Counted from the first letter of the stretch, positions 42,481 through 52,778 are shown. The stretch is DNA of 64,000 nt from Microbacterium saccharophilum (GCF_007992455.1 NZ_BKAH01000009.1:53027-117026); one strand, 5' to 3'. Numbers and translations are program-made. Notes: a model not told the origin generated them from the sequence alone.

Positions 42481-42617
42481 GTCCGGAAGTGTGTCACAAG
42501 AACAGAAGATCCTGCAATCTTCACAGCTCGATCCGTCAAGTCACTGCCGAAAGTTCACGCAGAGTGGATCCACACCACCCCGCCGGAGGAACCGGCACCC
42601 GACGAAGGAGAACCGAC
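42481..42617 (+). promoter_or_regulatory. Divergent ramB-like/aceA control region
   Basis: 137 bases. It contains GAAAGTTC (42549-42556), which resembles half of the published Corynebacterium RamB box, and CCTGCAATCTTCACA (42511-42525) with a similar TGCAA word. A full match to the 13-base box is not present, so the site is tentative. The GGAG before aceA is at 42587 and GAAGGAG at 42604-42610. Confidence 0.35.
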
Positions 42618-43934
42618 ATGACGATCCAGGCCACCCCCGGTCAGCCGCCGCTCCGCGCCGGCGACCAGACGCAGACCGCCGCCGAGCTGCAGGAGATCTG
42701 GGACACCGATCCCCGCTGGGACGGCGTCGAGCGCACGTACACGGCGGAGGACGTCATCCGCCTCCGGGGGTCGGTCCGCGAGGAGAACACGCTGGCCCGC
42801 CGCGGCGCGGAGAACCTGTGGAACCTCCTGCACACCGAGGACTACATCCGGGCCCTGGGCGCCTACACGGGCGGCCAGGCCGTGCAACAGGTGCGGGCAG
42901 GCCTGAAGGCCATCTACCTCTCCGGCTGGCAGGTCGCCGCCGACGGGAACCTCGCCGGGCAGACCTACCCCGACCAGAGCCTGTACCCCGCCAACTCGGT
43001 GCCGGCCGTCGTCCGCCGCATCAACAACGCCCTCATCCGCCAGGACCAGATCGAGCACGCCGAGGGCACCCTCACGCAGGACTGGCTGGCGCCCATCGTC
43101 GCCGACGCGGAGGCCGGGTTCGGGGGACCCCTGAACGCGTACGAGCTCGCGCAGTCGCTCATCGCCTCCGGCGCCGCCGGCATCCACTGGGAGGACCAGC
43201 TCGCGAGCGAGAAGAAGTGCGGCCACCTCGGCGGCAAGGTGCTCGTCCCGACCCAGCAGCACATCCGCACGCTCAACGCGGCCCGGCTGGCGGCCGACGT
43301 CGCCGACGTCCCGACCATCATCATCGCCCGCACCGACGCGCTGGCCGCCGACCTGCTCACGAGCGACGTCGACCCGCGCGACCAGGAGTTCACGACCGGT
43401 GAGCGCACGAGCGAGGGCTTCTACCGCGTGCGGCCGGGTCTGGAATCGGTCATCAGCCGCGGACTCGCGTTCGCCCCGTACGCCGACCTCATCTGGGTCG
43501 AGACCGGCGAGCCCGACATCGAGCTGGCCCGTGACTTCGCGAAGGCGATCCACGCGCAGTTCCCCGGTAAGCTCCTGGCCTACAACTGCTCGCCGAGCTT
43601 CAACTGGAAGCGCCACCTCGACGACGAGCAGATCGCGAGCTTCCAGCAGGAGCTCGCGGACCTGGGCTACAAGTTCCAGTTCATCACACTGGCCGGCTTC
43701 CACGCCCTGAACTACTCGATGTTCGACCTCGCCAAGGGCTACGCCGAACGCGCCATGAGCGCCTACGTCGAGCTCCAGGAGGCCGAGTTCGCGTCCGAGG
43801 CCCGCGGCTACACCGCCACGAAGCACCAGCGCGAGGCCGGAACCGGCTACTTCGACTTCGTCTCGACGGCGCTCAACCCCGACAGCGCCACGCTCGCCCT
43901 GGTCGGATCGACCGAGGCGCAGCAGTTCCACTGA
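42618..43934 (+). CDS. aceA: Isocitrate lyase
   Basis: 438 residues from the ATG at 42618, which has GAAGGAG at good spacing. The catalytic loop is [15 protein letters not shown]; metal-binding and substrate segments are [11 protein letters not shown] and [16 protein letters not shown]. It splits isocitrate into glyoxylate and succinate, the entry of the glyoxylate shunt for growth on acetate or fatty acids. It precedes malate synthase by 61 bases in the same operon and faces the RamB-like gene. Confidence 0.97.
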   Translation: MTIQATPGQPPLRAGDQTQTAAELQEIWDTDPRWDGVERTYTAEDVIRLRGSVREENTLARRGAENLWNLLHTEDYIRALGAYTGGQAVQQVRAGLKAIYLSGWQVAADGNLAGQTYPDQSLYPANSVPAVVRRINNALIRQDQIEHAEGTLTQDWLAPIVADAEAGFGGPLNAYELAQSLIASGAAGIHWEDQLASEKKCGHLGGKVLVPTQQHIRTLNAARLAADVADVPTIIIARTDALAADLLTSDVDPRDQEFTTGERTSEGFYRVRPGLESVISRGLAFAPYADLIWVETGEPDIELARDFAKAIHAQFPGKLLAYNCSPSFNWKRHLDDEQIASFQQELADLGYKFQFITLAGFHALNYSMFDLAKGYAERAMSAYVELQEAEFASEARGYTATKHQREAGTGYFDFVSTALNPDSATLALVGSTEAQQFH

Positions 43935-43995
43935 ACTGCGCATCCACATCTCTCCAAGTGACAGCACCGTCACCCACGCACAGGAAGACAGGGCA

Positions 43996-45645
43996 ATGAC
44001 TCCCACCGCCACGGGCATCGCGCCCACCACGACACCCATCCGCATCCCCGAGATCACGATCACCGGTCCCCTGCGGGACCGCTACGACGAGATCCTCACC
44101 CCCGACGCGCTCGCTTTCCTCGCCGCGCTGCACGACCGGTTCGCCGGCCGCCGGCACGACCGGCTCGCCGATCGCATGCGCCGCCGCTTCGAGATCGGCA
44201 ACGGGCACGATCCGCGCTTCCGCGACGACACGGCCCACATCCGGGAGGATGCCGACTGGCGGGTCGCCGGCGCCGGTCCCGGCCTCGAAGACCGCCGCGT
44301 CGAGATCACCGGCCCGACCGACCCGAAGATGACCATCAACGCGCTGAACTCCGGTGCGAAGGTGTGGCTCGCCGACCAGGAGGACGCCACGAGCCCCACC
44401 TGGCGGAACGTCATCGAGGGGCAGCTGTCGCTGCGCGACGCGATCCGCGGGGAGCTCAGCTTCACGAGCCCGGAGGGGAAGGTCTACTCCGTCACGGCGG
44501 CGCAGACCCCGACCATCGTCATGCGTCCGCGCGGCTGGCACCTGCTGGAGAGCCACATCCGGTTCACCGACCGCAACGGCCGCGCCGCCTCGGCATCCGG
44601 TTCGCTCGTCGACTTCGGGCTGTACTTCTTCCACAACGCGCAGCAGCTGATCGCGAACGGACGCGGGCCGTACTTCTACATCCCGAAGATCGAGTCCGCC
44701 GAAGAGGCCAAGCTGTGGGACGACGTGTTCAGCTTCAGCGAGGAGTACGTCGGCATCCCGCACGGGACGATCCGCGCGACGGTGCTCATCGAGACCCTCC
44801 CCGCCGCGTTCGAGATGGAGGAGATCCTCTTCGAGCTCCGCGACCACTGCGCGGGCCTGAACGCCGGGCGGTGGGACTACATCTTCTCGATGATCAAGAA
44901 CTACCGCGGCCGCGGCGCACGCTTCGTGCTGCCCGACCGCAGCCAGGTGACGATGACCGTGCCGTTCATGCGGGCCTACACCGAGCTGCTCGTGCAGACG
45001 TGCCACAAGCGCGGCGCCTTCGCGATCGGCGGCATGAGCGCGTTCATCCCGAACCGGCGCGACCCCGAGGTCACCCGCCAGGCGTTCGAGAAGGTCGCGG
45101 CGGACAAGAAGCGCGAGGCCGGCGACGGCTTCGACGGCACATGGGTGGCCCACCCCGACCTCATCCCGGTCGCGCAGGCCGAGTTCGATGCGGTGCTCGG
45201 CGACCGGCCGAACCAGGTCGACCGGCAGCGCCCGGAGGTGTCGGTGCGCCCCGAGCAGCTGCTGGACTGCCACATCGGCCTGCCCATCACGGCCGCGGGT
45301 GTGCACGGCAACGTCTCCGTCGCGATCCGCTACATCGAGGCGTGGCTGCGCGGCCTCGGTGCGGTGGCGATCGACAACCTCATGGAGGATGCCGCGACCG
45401 CCGAGATCAGCCGCTCCCAGGTGTGGCAGTGGATCCATCAGGACCGCGAGATCGAGGACGGCACCCCGATCACGCGCGGCTACATCGAGGGCCTCATCAC
45501 GCAGGTGCTCGGCGAGGTGGAGCGACGCGACGGTGACCGCTTCGACGACGCCGCGGAGGTGTTCCGCGATGTCGCGCTGGGTGCGGAGTTCCCGACGTTC
45601 CTGACCCTGGGGGCATACAGCCGGTTCCTCGTCGAGAACGACTAG
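43996..45645 (+). CDS. aceB: Malate synthase A
   Basis: 549 residues, the A isoform length. Signatures: GPTDPKMTINALNSGAKVWL, DFGLYFFHNAQQLIANGRGP and ATVLIETLPAAFEMEEILFE, with the GGMSAFIPNRRDPEV loop. It condenses glyoxylate with acetyl-CoA to malate and so completes the shunt opened by aceA. Actinobacteria more often carry the larger G isoform, although Streptomyces and Microbacterium-type genomes have A. Followed by a strong hairpin. Confidence 0.95.
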   Translation: MTPTATGIAPTTTPIRIPEITITGPLRDRYDEILTPDALAFLAALHDRFAGRRHDRLADRMRRRFEIGNGHDPRFRDDTAHIREDADWRVAGAGPGLEDRRVEITGPTDPKMTINALNSGAKVWLADQEDATSPTWRNVIEGQLSLRDAIRGELSFTSPEGKVYSVTAAQTPTIVMRPRGWHLLESHIRFTDRNGRAASASGSLVDFGLYFFHNAQQLIANGRGPYFYIPKIESAEEAKLWDDVFSFSEEYVGIPHGTIRATVLIETLPAAFEMEEILFELRDHCAGLNAGRWDYIFSMIKNYRGRGARFVLPDRSQVTMTVPFMRAYTELLVQTCHKRGAFAIGGMSAFIPNRRDPEVTRQAFEKVAADKKREAGDGFDGTWVAHPDLIPVAQAEFDAVLGDRPNQVDRQRPEVSVRPEQLLDCHIGLPITAAGVHGNVSVAIRYIEAWLRGLGAVAIDNLMEDAATAEISRSQVWQWIHQDREIEDGTPITRGYIEGLITQVLGEVERRDGDRFDDAAEVFRDVALGAEFPTFLTLGAYSRFLVEND

Positions 45646-45658
45646 TCCCGGAGTACGA

Positions 45659-45694
45659 GGAGGGGGCGGGTGCCGGACGGCATCCGCCCCCTCC
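45659..45694 (+). terminator. Hairpin terminator after aceB
   Basis: A 16-bp stem with one G-T pair (GGAGGGGGCGG ... CCGCCCCCTCC) and a GGAC loop, 14 bases after the aceB stop. No T-run. Confidence 0.65.
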
Positions 45695-45794
45695 GTGCGT
45701 ATGCTGCTCGCGCTCACGTCGTGAGCGGATGTCGATTCCGTCCGGTGCCGTTCGACGCCTTCACGTAACGTCACCCATAACGGAAGGAACAACG

Positions 45795-46130
45795 ATGCGT
45801 TTTCTCATGCTGGTGCTCGCCGACCCCACTCTCACCGACGCCGACGAGGCTCCGGTCACGATCGAGCAGTGGGTCGAGGAGTCCTACGGGGCCGGCCGCG
45901 CGACGGAGGGCGATCGTCTGCGCCCCGGCGGCGAGGCCAAGACCATCCGTCGCCGCAAGGGCGAGGTCATCGTCAGCGACGGCCCGTTCGCCGAGGCCTA
46001 CGAGCTCATCGGCGGCTTCGACGTGCTCGAGTGCGAGACGATCGAAGAAGCCGTCGAGCTGGCGTCGCGGCATCCGATGGCCAGCGGCGGCGTCATCCAG
46101 CTGCACCCGGCCTGGCCCCTCGATCTGTGA
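45795..46130 (+). CDS. YCII/DGPF-domain protein
   Basis: 111 residues from the ATG at 45795, with GGAAGGAA upstream. Compact YCII fold: MRFLMLVLADP at the start, then VSDGPFAEAYELIGGFDVLE, with the DGPF motif and conserved His in LASRHPMASGG. DGPF proteins often sit with extracytoplasmic sigma factors; here the neighbour is a LuxR regulator on the opposite strand, 20 bases away. Enzymatic role unknown. Confidence 0.88.
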   Translation: MRFLMLVLADPTLTDADEAPVTIEQWVEESYGAGRATEGDRLRPGGEAKTIRRRKGEVIVSDGPFAEAYELIGGFDVLECETIEEAVELASRHPMASGGVIQLHPAWPLDL

Positions 46131-46150
46131 CGCAGCCGGATCTCTGAGCG

Positions 46151-48877
46151 TCAATCGATTTCGGCGATCGCCCGGGCGAGTTCCGCACGCGACCCGATCC
46201 CGAGCTTCGTGTAGACCTTGCGCAGGTGGTACTCCACCGTCTTCGGGCTGAGGAACAGGGCGGCGGCCGCTTCCCGGGTCGTCCGCCCCTCGGCGAGGAG
46301 GACGCTGACCTGCAGCTCCTGCGGAGTGAGGCTCGCCGTGGCGCTCGCGGCTCCGGCGTGCACGTGCTCACCAGTGGCCGCGAGCTCCGCGACGGCCTGC
46401 GCGCGCCACACCTCGGCGCCGAGATCGGCGAACACCTCGAGGGCGGCCCGCAGCTCCCGGCGCGCGTCGACCCGCCGGCCCATCCGCCGCAGCCGCTCAC
46501 CGAACGCGAGGTGGGTGCGCGCGTCCTCGAATCGGTCGAGCGTGCGCGCATGCGACACGAGAGCCCGCTCGAAGAGCCGCACGCACTCCTCGCCATCGGC
46601 CACGAGCGCCTGCGCCCGGTCGGCGCGAGCGAGCGCCCAGGGCTGACCCTTCTGCGCGGCGCGCCGCGCGAACGCCTCCGCCTCCGCGCGGGCCTCCCCC
46701 GGCCTGCCCAGGCGCAGCAGGGCATCGACGAGCTCGGGGGCCGGCGCGAGGTCGGGGTCGTCGAGCCCGCGTTCGGCGAGCGTCTCGGCGAGCGCGGCGA
46801 ACTGCGTGACCGCCGCCTCGGCCCGCCCCAGGGACAGCTCGAGGTCACCGAGCGCGAAGGCGATCCAGACCTGGCCCATCCGGATGCCGCGGGCCCGGCA
46901 GAGATCGTCCGCGCGCGCCGCATGGGCGCGGCAGGCGTCCGCCTTACCGCTGCGCGATTCCAGCCACGCGAGGCCGGCAAGTGACGTCGCGAGCTCGGTG
47001 TCCTGCCCCGTCTCGACCGCGAGCCGGATCGCCTCCGCGTAGTTCGCCTCCGCGCGGGACCACGCGGCCGTGGTCGCCTGGTCGCGCGCGACGTGGAAGA
47101 GCACGGCCGGCAGCGCGCCGACTCCCGCCGCGCCGCGCACCTGGTCGACGAGCGTCCGGAGGCGGGCACCGGCGGTGGCGTCGCGCAGGAACAGCGGAGC
47201 CAGCAGCAGCCAGGACAGCCGCCGCGGATCGTCCCGCAGCCGCGAGCCCGATTCGAGGAGAGGCACCGCCGCACGGATGTCGTCCACGCCACCGTGACCG
47301 GCGAGGATCCGCGCGATGCCGGTCGCCATGAGACCGAGCGCCCGCGCCCGCGGGTCGGCGACGTGCGGCAGGAGCGCCTCGAGACGGCCCGCGAGTTCGG
47401 ACGCCGTCCGGGCGTCGCCGAGGTAGTACGTCGCGTGGACGGCGTCGGCGGGGAAGACCGCCTGCTCGGCCGCTTCGGCGGGACGACCGGCAGCGGTGAG
47501 GAGGATGCCGAGCGCGTCGCGCACGGTGCCCGTGCGGGCGGCTACCGAGGCCCGCAGCTCGAGGTCGCGCAGGTCCGGGGACCCGCCCTGCGCCCGCATG
47601 TCCAGCAGGGTCAGCGCGCGATCCCCCTCACCGGCCGTCCAGGCGGCATCGGCGGCGCGCAGCAGCCGCTCCGCACGCACCCCCACGGCCGGCGTGAGCC
47701 GCGCCGACCGTTCGAACGCGCTCGCGGCCACGGCGAACGCCGCCCGGGAGACCGCGTGCTCGCCCGCCTCGGCGAGCAGATCGGCGACCGCGGCGTCCGG
47801 CTCCCAGACAGCCTCGGACAGGTGCCAGGCGCGGCGGTCGACGTCGCCGCGCGGCAGCGCGTCCGCCGCCGCGCGATGCGCGCGCCGGCGATCGTCCACC
47901 GGGGCCCCCGAGTAGACGGCAGCGCGCAGCAGCGGATGGCGGAACGCGACGCGACCCGCCGCCACGGCGATGAGGCCGGCGTCCTCTGCCGCTCCGAGCC
48001 GGCCGGCATCCACGTTCAGCATCCCGCAGGCGTCGGTGACGTGCCGCAGATCGGGACCGCACACGGCCGCGACGAGCAGGGCCGCGCGGGCCTCGTCGTC
48101 CAGGCGTGCGAGGCGACGCGCGAACGCGCCGGTGACGGCCCGGGACACGCGCACCGGCAGCCCGATCTCCATGCTCTCCACGACCTCGCGATCCGCCGCA
48201 CCCAGCTCGAGCAGCGCGAGGGGGTTTCCGGCCGTCGCGCGGTGCAGGACCTCGACATGCTCTTCCGGCACCGGATGCGGGTGCGCCCCGGCCACGAGGG
48301 CACGGGCGGCGTCGAGATCGATCCCCTCCAGCCGCAGCGGGGGAAGACCGGCTGCCACCTGGTCGCCCTCCGGGACCCGCACCCCGCAGAGCACCACGAT
48401 CGGGTCTGCGGCGAGGCGGCGGGCGGCGAAGACGAGCGCATCCACCGAGGGCGTGTCGACGAGCTGCAGATCGTCGACGACCACGGCGAGCGGGCCGTCC
48501 TCGGCATACCGGCACAGCACGCTCAGCACGGCGGCGCCGATCGTGAACCGGTCGCGGGACCCCGGCGCGGCGTCCGCGCGCGGCAGTCCCAGGGCCGCGG
48601 CGAGCGCGTCGGCCTGCACCGGCGGGATGCCCTCCCGTGCAGCGAGCGCGGGCCGCAGGAGCTGGAGCAGCGCCCCGAACGGCAGCTCGCGCTCGGACTC
48701 GAGCCCCGTCGCCCGCAGCACGCGCATGTCGCCCAACCCGGCAACAGCGGACGCGAGCAGCGCCGTCTTCCCGACACCGGCTTCGCCCGTGACGGCGAGC
48801 ACCCCGCTCGTCCCGAGGCGAGCGGCGGCCACCAGGCGGTCGATCGCCTGCTGCTCGGCCTGCCGACCCACCAGCAT
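46151..48877 (-). CDS. Large LuxR-family (LAL-type) ATP-binding regulator
   Basis: 908 residues. N-terminal AAA/STAND-type ATPase domain: Walker A GEAGVGKTALLAS (about 31-43) and Walker B LAVVVDDLQLVD near residue 140. A long helical, TPR-like middle (about 350-820) follows, then a C-terminal LuxR helix-turn-helix (LTPQELQVSVLLAEGRTTRE ... LSPKTVEYHLRKVYTKLGIG). MalT/LAL proteins activate genes on binding an inducer. TAGACT lies 6 nt before the ATG. The 25-base gap to the divergent methyltransferase gene makes that gene a possible target. Confidence 0.9.
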   Translation of the reverse strand: MLVGRQAEQQAIDRLVAAARLGTSGVLAVTGEAGVGKTALLASAVAGLGDMRVLRATGLESERELPFGALLQLLRPALAAREGIPPVQADALAAALGLPRADAAPGSRDRFTIGAAVLSVLCRYAEDGPLAVVVDDLQLVDTPSVDALVFAARRLAADPIVVLCGVRVPEGDQVAAGLPPLRLEGIDLDAARALVAGAHPHPVPEEHVEVLHRATAGNPLALLELGAADREVVESMEIGLPVRVSRAVTGAFARRLARLDDEARAALLVAAVCGPDLRHVTDACGMLNVDAGRLGAAEDAGLIAVAAGRVAFRHPLLRAAVYSGAPVDDRRRAHRAAADALPRGDVDRRAWHLSEAVWEPDAAVADLLAEAGEHAVSRAAFAVAASAFERSARLTPAVGVRAERLLRAADAAWTAGEGDRALTLLDMRAQGGSPDLRDLELRASVAARTGTVRDALGILLTAAGRPAEAAEQAVFPADAVHATYYLGDARTASELAGRLEALLPHVADPRARALGLMATGIARILAGHGGVDDIRAAVPLLESGSRLRDDPRRLSWLLLAPLFLRDATAGARLRTLVDQVRGAAGVGALPAVLFHVARDQATTAAWSRAEANYAEAIRLAVETGQDTELATSLAGLAWLESRSGKADACRAHAARADDLCRARGIRMGQVWIAFALGDLELSLGRAEAAVTQFAALAETLAERGLDDPDLAPAPELVDALLRLGRPGEARAEAEAFARRAAQKGQPWALARADRAQALVADGEECVRLFERALVSHARTLDRFEDARTHLAFGERLRRMGRRVDARRELRAALEVFADLGAEVWRAQAVAELAATGEHVHAGAASATASLTPQELQVSVLLAEGRTTREAAAALFLSPKTVEYHLRKVYTKLGIGSRAELARAIAEID

Positions 48878-48883
48878 GACCAG

Positions 48884-48889
48884 AGTCTA
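48884..48889 (-). promoter_or_regulatory. Candidate -10 box of the LAL regulator gene
   Basis: TAGACT with CTGGTC (6 nt) before the ATG at 48877. The same bases read TAGGAC on the other strand, 9 nt before the methyltransferase ATG. Confidence 0.5.
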
Positions 48890-48902
48890 GGACCGGCCGC
48901 TC

Positions 48903-49937
48903 ATGAGCTTCGTCTTCCGCGCGGTCGACGAAGTCGGGGCGACGCTCAATGCCGCGCTCGTCGTCATGGGCGACAAACTCGGCTACTACCGGGATCTCGC
49001 GGCCCACGGTCCCTCGACCCCGGGCGAGCTCGCCGAGCGCACGGGCACCGCCGAGCCGTACGCGCGGGAGTGGCTGAACGCGCAGGCCGCGGGCGGCTAC
49101 GTCACCTACGACCCGGCCGTGCGACGCTACGAGCTCCCGCCCGAGCACGCACTCGCCATGACCGATCCGGACAGCCTGGCATTCCTGCCCGGCTGCTTCC
49201 AGATCGCGCTGGGGACCGTGCACGACACGCAGCACATCGTCGATGCCGCCCGCAGCGGAGCCGGCTACGGCTGGCACCAGCACGACACCGACGTGCACGT
49301 GGGCTGCGAGCGCTTCTTCCGGCCGAGCTACCACGCGAACCTCGTCGGCTCGTGGCTGCCTGCACTGGACGGCGTGACGGAGAAGCTCGAAGCCGGGGCG
49401 ACAGTGGCCGATGTCGGCTGCGGGCACGGCGCGTCCACGATCCTCATGGCCCAGGCCTTCCCGAAGTCCACTTTCGTCGGCTCGGATTACCATGCCGCAT
49501 CCATCGAGACCGCTCGGGAGCGGGCGGCGGAGGCCGGCGTGGAGGATCGCGTCCGGTTCGAGGTGGCATCCGCGCAGGAGTTCCCCGGCACGGGCTACGA
49601 CCTCATCACGATGTTCGACTGCCTGCACGACATGGACGACCCGGTCGGCGCGGCGGCGCACGTCCGCGAGGCGATCGCACCGGACGGCACCTGGATGGTC
49701 GTCGAGCCGATGGCCGGCGACCGTGTCGAGGACAACCTCAACCCCGTCGGGCGGGCGTACTACGGCTTCTCCACGCTGCTGTGCACCCCCTCGTCGCTGT
49801 CGCAGGATGTCGGGCTCGCGCTCGGCACCCAGGCCGGTCCCGCCAGGATCCGCGACGTCACCGCCGCGGGCGGATTCACCCGGTTCCGGAGCGTCGCCGA
49901 GACGCCGTTCAACCGCGTCCTCGAGGTGCGCCCCTGA
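48903..49937 (+). CDS. Class I SAM-dependent methyltransferase
   Basis: 344 residues. An N-terminal winged-helix-like dimerisation part ([20 protein letters not shown] ... [14 protein letters not shown]) precedes a Rossmann methyltransferase domain with [19 protein letters not shown] (motif I) and [15 protein letters not shown] (motif IV). It resembles mycobacterial Rv2258c-type enzymes, whose substrates are unknown. Only 25 bases separate it from the divergent LAL regulator. It is followed at 76 bases by aspC. Confidence 0.86.
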   Translation: MSFVFRAVDEVGATLNAALVVMGDKLGYYRDLAAHGPSTPGELAERTGTAEPYAREWLNAQAAGGYVTYDPAVRRYELPPEHALAMTDPDSLAFLPGCFQIALGTVHDTQHIVDAARSGAGYGWHQHDTDVHVGCERFFRPSYHANLVGSWLPALDGVTEKLEAGATVADVGCGHGASTILMAQAFPKSTFVGSDYHAASIETARERAAEAGVEDRVRFEVASAQEFPGTGYDLITMFDCLHDMDDPVGAAAHVREAIAPDGTWMVVEPMAGDRVEDNLNPVGRAYYGFSTLLCTPSSLSQDVGLALGTQAGPARIRDVTAAGGFTRFRSVAETPFNRVLEVRP

Positions 49938-50001
49938 CGGCGGCCGATCGGGGAGCACACGGCGTCACGCCGACGACCTGAAGTCCGCGCGCCTCCCGGG
50001 C

Positions 50002-50007
50002 TACGCT
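50002..50007 (+). promoter_or_regulatory. Candidate -10 box of the aspC-type gene
   Basis: TACGCT with CTTCCT (6 nt) before the GTG at 50014. No Shine-Dalgarno-like sequence is present, so the GTG start rests on this and on homology of the N-terminus. Confidence 0.5.
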
Positions 50008-50013
50008 CTTCCT

Positions 50014-51213
50014 GTGACCGAACGCGCTCCTGTCTCCCGCAAGCTCTCCGCCATCGCCGAGTCCGCCACCCTCAAAGTGGACGCCAAGGCCAAGGCACTC
50101 CAGGCGGCGGGCCGCCCCGTGATCTCCTACGCGGCCGGAGAGCCGGACTTCGCGACACCCTCGTTCATCGTGGACGCGGCCGCCGAGGCCCTGCACGACC
50201 CCGCGAACTACCGCTACACGCCGGCGGCCGGACTCCCCGTGCTGCGCGAGGCGATCGCCGCGAAGACGCTGCACGACTCGGGCCTGGACGTCTCGCCCGC
50301 GCAGGTCGTCGTCACGAACGGCGGCAAGCAGGCCGTCTACCAGGCGTTCCAGGCAGTCGTGAACCCCGGCGACGAGGTGCTGCTGCCCGCCCCGTACTGG
50401 ACGACCTACCCCGAGGCGATCGCGCTGGCCGACGGCATCCCCGTCGAGGTGTTCGCCGGGGCCGACCAGGAGTACAAGGTCACCGTCGCGCAGCTGGAGG
50501 CCGCGCGCACCGACAAGACGACGGTGCTCGTCTTCGTCTCCCCGTCCAACCCGACCGGCGCCGTCTACACGCCCGAGGAGACCCGCGCGATCGGCGAGTG
50601 GGCGCTGGAGCACGGCATCTGGGTCATCACCGACGAGATCTACCAGAACCTCGTCTACGAAGGCGTCCGCGCCGTCTCGATCGTCGAAGCCGTGCCGGAA
50701 CTCGCCGGGCAGACGATCCTCGTCAACGGCGTGGCGAAGACGTACGCCATGACCGGCTGGCGGGTGGGCTGGATGGTCGGACCCGCCGACGCCATCAAGC
50801 TGGCCGCGAACCTGCAGTCGCACCTCAGCTCGAACGTCAACAACATCGCCCAGCGCGCGGCGCTGGCCGCGCTGACCGGCCCGCAGACGGAAGCGGAGCA
50901 GATGCGCCAGGCCTTCGACCGCCGCCGGACGCTCATCGTCGGCGAACTGTCGAAGATCCCCGGTGTCACGGTTCCGAATCCGCTCGGGGCGTTCTACGTA
51001 TACCCCGACGTCACGGGCCTCCTCGGCCGTGAGTGGGCGGGTGTCACTCCCACGACCTCGCTGGAACTCGCCGACCTCATCCTCGAGAAGGCCGAGGTCG
51101 CCGTGGTCCCCGGAGAGGCCTTCGGCCCGTCCGGTTACCTGCGGCTGTCCTACGCGCTCGGAGACGACCAGATCCTCGAGGGCGTGCAGCGCCTGCAGGC
51201 CCTCTTCGCCTGA
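50014..51213 (+). CDS. aspC: Aspartate aminotransferase (class I PLP aminotransferase)
   Basis: 399 residues from GTG ([20 protein letters not shown]), a typical N-terminus. PLP-binding residues are seen in [38 protein letters not shown] and the Schiff-base Lys in [17 protein letters not shown]. It moves amino groups between aspartate and 2-oxoglutarate. In Streptomyces and relatives aspC and murB lie beside tRNA-Trp-secE-nusG; here they are 19 kb from it. It converges on murB with 15 bases between. Confidence 0.9.
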   Translation: MTERAPVSRKLSAIAESATLKVDAKAKALQAAGRPVISYAAGEPDFATPSFIVDAAAEALHDPANYRYTPAAGLPVLREAIAAKTLHDSGLDVSPAQVVVTNGGKQAVYQAFQAVVNPGDEVLLPAPYWTTYPEAIALADGIPVEVFAGADQEYKVTVAQLEAARTDKTTVLVFVSPSNPTGAVYTPEETRAIGEWALEHGIWVITDEIYQNLVYEGVRAVSIVEAVPELAGQTILVNGVAKTYAMTGWRVGWMVGPADAIKLAANLQSHLSSNVNNIAQRAALAALTGPQTEAEQMRQAFDRRRTLIVGELSKIPGVTVPNPLGAFYVYPDVTGLLGREWAGVTPTTSLELADLILEKAEVAVVPGEAFGPSGYLRLSYALGDDQILEGVQRLQALFA

Positions 51214-51228
51214 CCCGGCGAACGCGGG

Positions 51229-52374
51229 CTAGAGTTCGACGCCGACGAGGACGGGTTCGGGCTGCAGGAGCAGACCGAACTCGGACTGCACCCGGCCCTG
51301 GATGAACCGGGCGAGCTCGGCGAGCTCCTCCGCAGTCGCATTCCCCCGGTTCGTCACCGCGAGCGCGTGCTTGCTCGACAGGGCCGCGCGGGAGCGGGGC
51401 AGCTTGAAGCCCTTCCGCAGCCCGGAGTGCTCGATGAGCCACGCGGCGCTCACCTTGACGTCGGGCTCGGACGAGACGATCGGCGCGACCACGCCGTCGA
51501 AGCGGTCGAGCGGGATCACCACGACGGGGTCGAGCTCGGGCGCCAGCGGCCAGCGCGGGCACTCCGCCGGAAGCGTCCGGGCGAACGCCGCGGAGACGAT
51601 CGCGTTCTGGAAGAACGACCCCGCGCTCCACGTGTCGGCGTCGGCGTCGTCGAGCACCATGCCCTTCCGGGCGCGCGTGGCGAGCACGGTCTCGCGGATC
51701 CACTCCAGCGTCACCGCCTGATCGGCCTCCAGCCCCAGTGCGGCCCGCAGCTGCGGCCCGGTGACGACCCGTTCGCCATGGCCGCGGATCGGCAGGTCCA
51801 GGGTGATGGAGAGGACCACGGCAGGCCGCAGCGGCACCGAGCCGTAGTGGTGCTTCAGCACGGACGTGCGGAATCCGAGCGCCAGGTCGGCCGCGGGCAC
51901 GGTCGAGACGTCGCCGGTGGCCTCGTCGAGCAGTTCCACCTCGGTCAGCGTCTGCACGAGCTCCTGCCCATACGCGCCGATGTTCTGCACGGGGGCGGCT
52001 CCCGCGGTGCCCGGGATGCCGGACATCGCGGCGATCCCGCCGAGCCCCTCCGCAACGGTGTAGGCGACGAGGGCATCCCAGTCGTGACCGGCCTGCACGC
52101 GCACCCGCGCGTAGCCGTCGCGGGGGTCGGGGAGCCGCTCGATGCCGTGGGTGCGGACGAGGACGACGGTCCCGTCGAACGGCTCGTCCCCGACGAGGAG
52201 GTTGGATCCTCCGCCGACGACGAGCCACGGCTCGTGCGCCGACCAGAGTCCGCGCATGATGTCGACGAGCTCCTCCGCGGTCGTGGCCTCGACCATGCGG
52301 GCCGGAGTGCCGCCGGCGCGCAGCGTCGTCAGCTCGGCCAGGGGGCGGGGTGCGATCTCAGGCATGCGGGTCAT
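51229..52374 (-). CDS. murB: UDP-N-acetylenolpyruvoylglucosamine reductase
   Basis: 381 residues. FAD-binding VVGGGSNLLVGDEPFDG (about 51-67), GFRTSVLKHHYG, and the catalytic Ser region WSAGSFFQN; the C-terminus has AAWLIEHSGLRKGFKL and SSKHALAVTNRGNATAEEL. It reduces enolpyruvyl-UDP-GlcNAc to UDP-MurNAc in peptidoglycan synthesis. Its ATG overlaps the hadB stop, and a start three codons later (MPEIAPRP) is possible. Co-transcription with two MaoC-type dehydratase genes is a common actinobacterial arrangement. Confidence 0.94.
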   Translation of the reverse strand: MTRMPEIAPRPLAELTTLRAGGTPARMVEATTAEELVDIMRGLWSAHEPWLVVGGGSNLLVGDEPFDGTVVLVRTHGIERLPDPRDGYARVRVQAGHDWDALVAYTVAEGLGGIAAMSGIPGTAGAAPVQNIGAYGQELVQTLTEVELLDEATGDVSTVPAADLALGFRTSVLKHHYGSVPLRPAVVLSITLDLPIRGHGERVVTGPQLRAALGLEADQAVTLEWIRETVLATRARKGMVLDDADADTWSAGSFFQNAIVSAAFARTLPAECPRWPLAPELDPVVVIPLDRFDGVVAPIVSSEPDVKVSAAWLIEHSGLRKGFKLPRSRAALSSKHALAVTNRGNATAEELAELARFIQGRVQSEFGLLLQPEPVLVGVEL

Positions 52375-52778
52375 CCGTCGACGCGGACGCGTACCTGGGC
52401 CTTGCCCAGGACGGTCGTGTCCGCGTGGGTGACGGTGAGATCGATGCGCGCCGCGTCGGCGTCCACGGCGCCGACCTTGGCGACGACGGAGACGTCGGCC
52501 CCGTCCTCGGCGTGGACGACGACAGGGCGCGTGAACCGGACGCCGTACTCCAGGATGCGGCCGGTGTCACCGAGCCACGGCACGAGCGTCTCCACGGCGA
52601 GGCCCATCGTCAGCATCCCGTGCGCGAGGACGCCGGGCAGGCCCACCCGCGTCGCGACGTCGTCGCGGAAGTGGATGGGGTTGAAATCCCCCGAGGCGCC
52701 CGCGTAGCGCACGAGCGACTGGCGGGTCAGGTGCACAGTCCGCTCGGCGACGACGGCGCCGACCTCCAGGCCGGTCAT
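52371..52778 (-). CDS. MaoC-family dehydratase (HadB-like)
   Basis: 135 residues, single hot-dog domain with the hydratase motif YAGASGDFNPIHFRDDVATR (about 25-44) carrying catalytic Asp and His, then LPGVLAHGMLTMGLAVETL. It pairs with the preceding gene to form a heterodimeric (3R)-hydroxyacyl dehydratase as HadAB does in mycobacteria; in this lineage the acyl substrate is not known. Overlaps both neighbours by four bases. Confidence 0.88.
   Translation of the reverse strand: MTGLEVGAVVAERTVHLTRQSLVRYAGASGDFNPIHFRDDVATRVGLPGVLAHGMLTMGLAVETLVPWLGDTGRILEYGVRFTRPVVVHAEDGADVSVVAKVGAVDADAARIDLTVTHADTTVLGKAQVRVRVDG

Noticed and set aside
47093..49981. A 962-residue plus-strand frame opposite the LAL regulator, running into the methyltransferase region
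   Set aside because: It lies antisense to a full LuxR-type protein and then out of frame with the methyltransferase; Arg/Gly-rich and without motifs.
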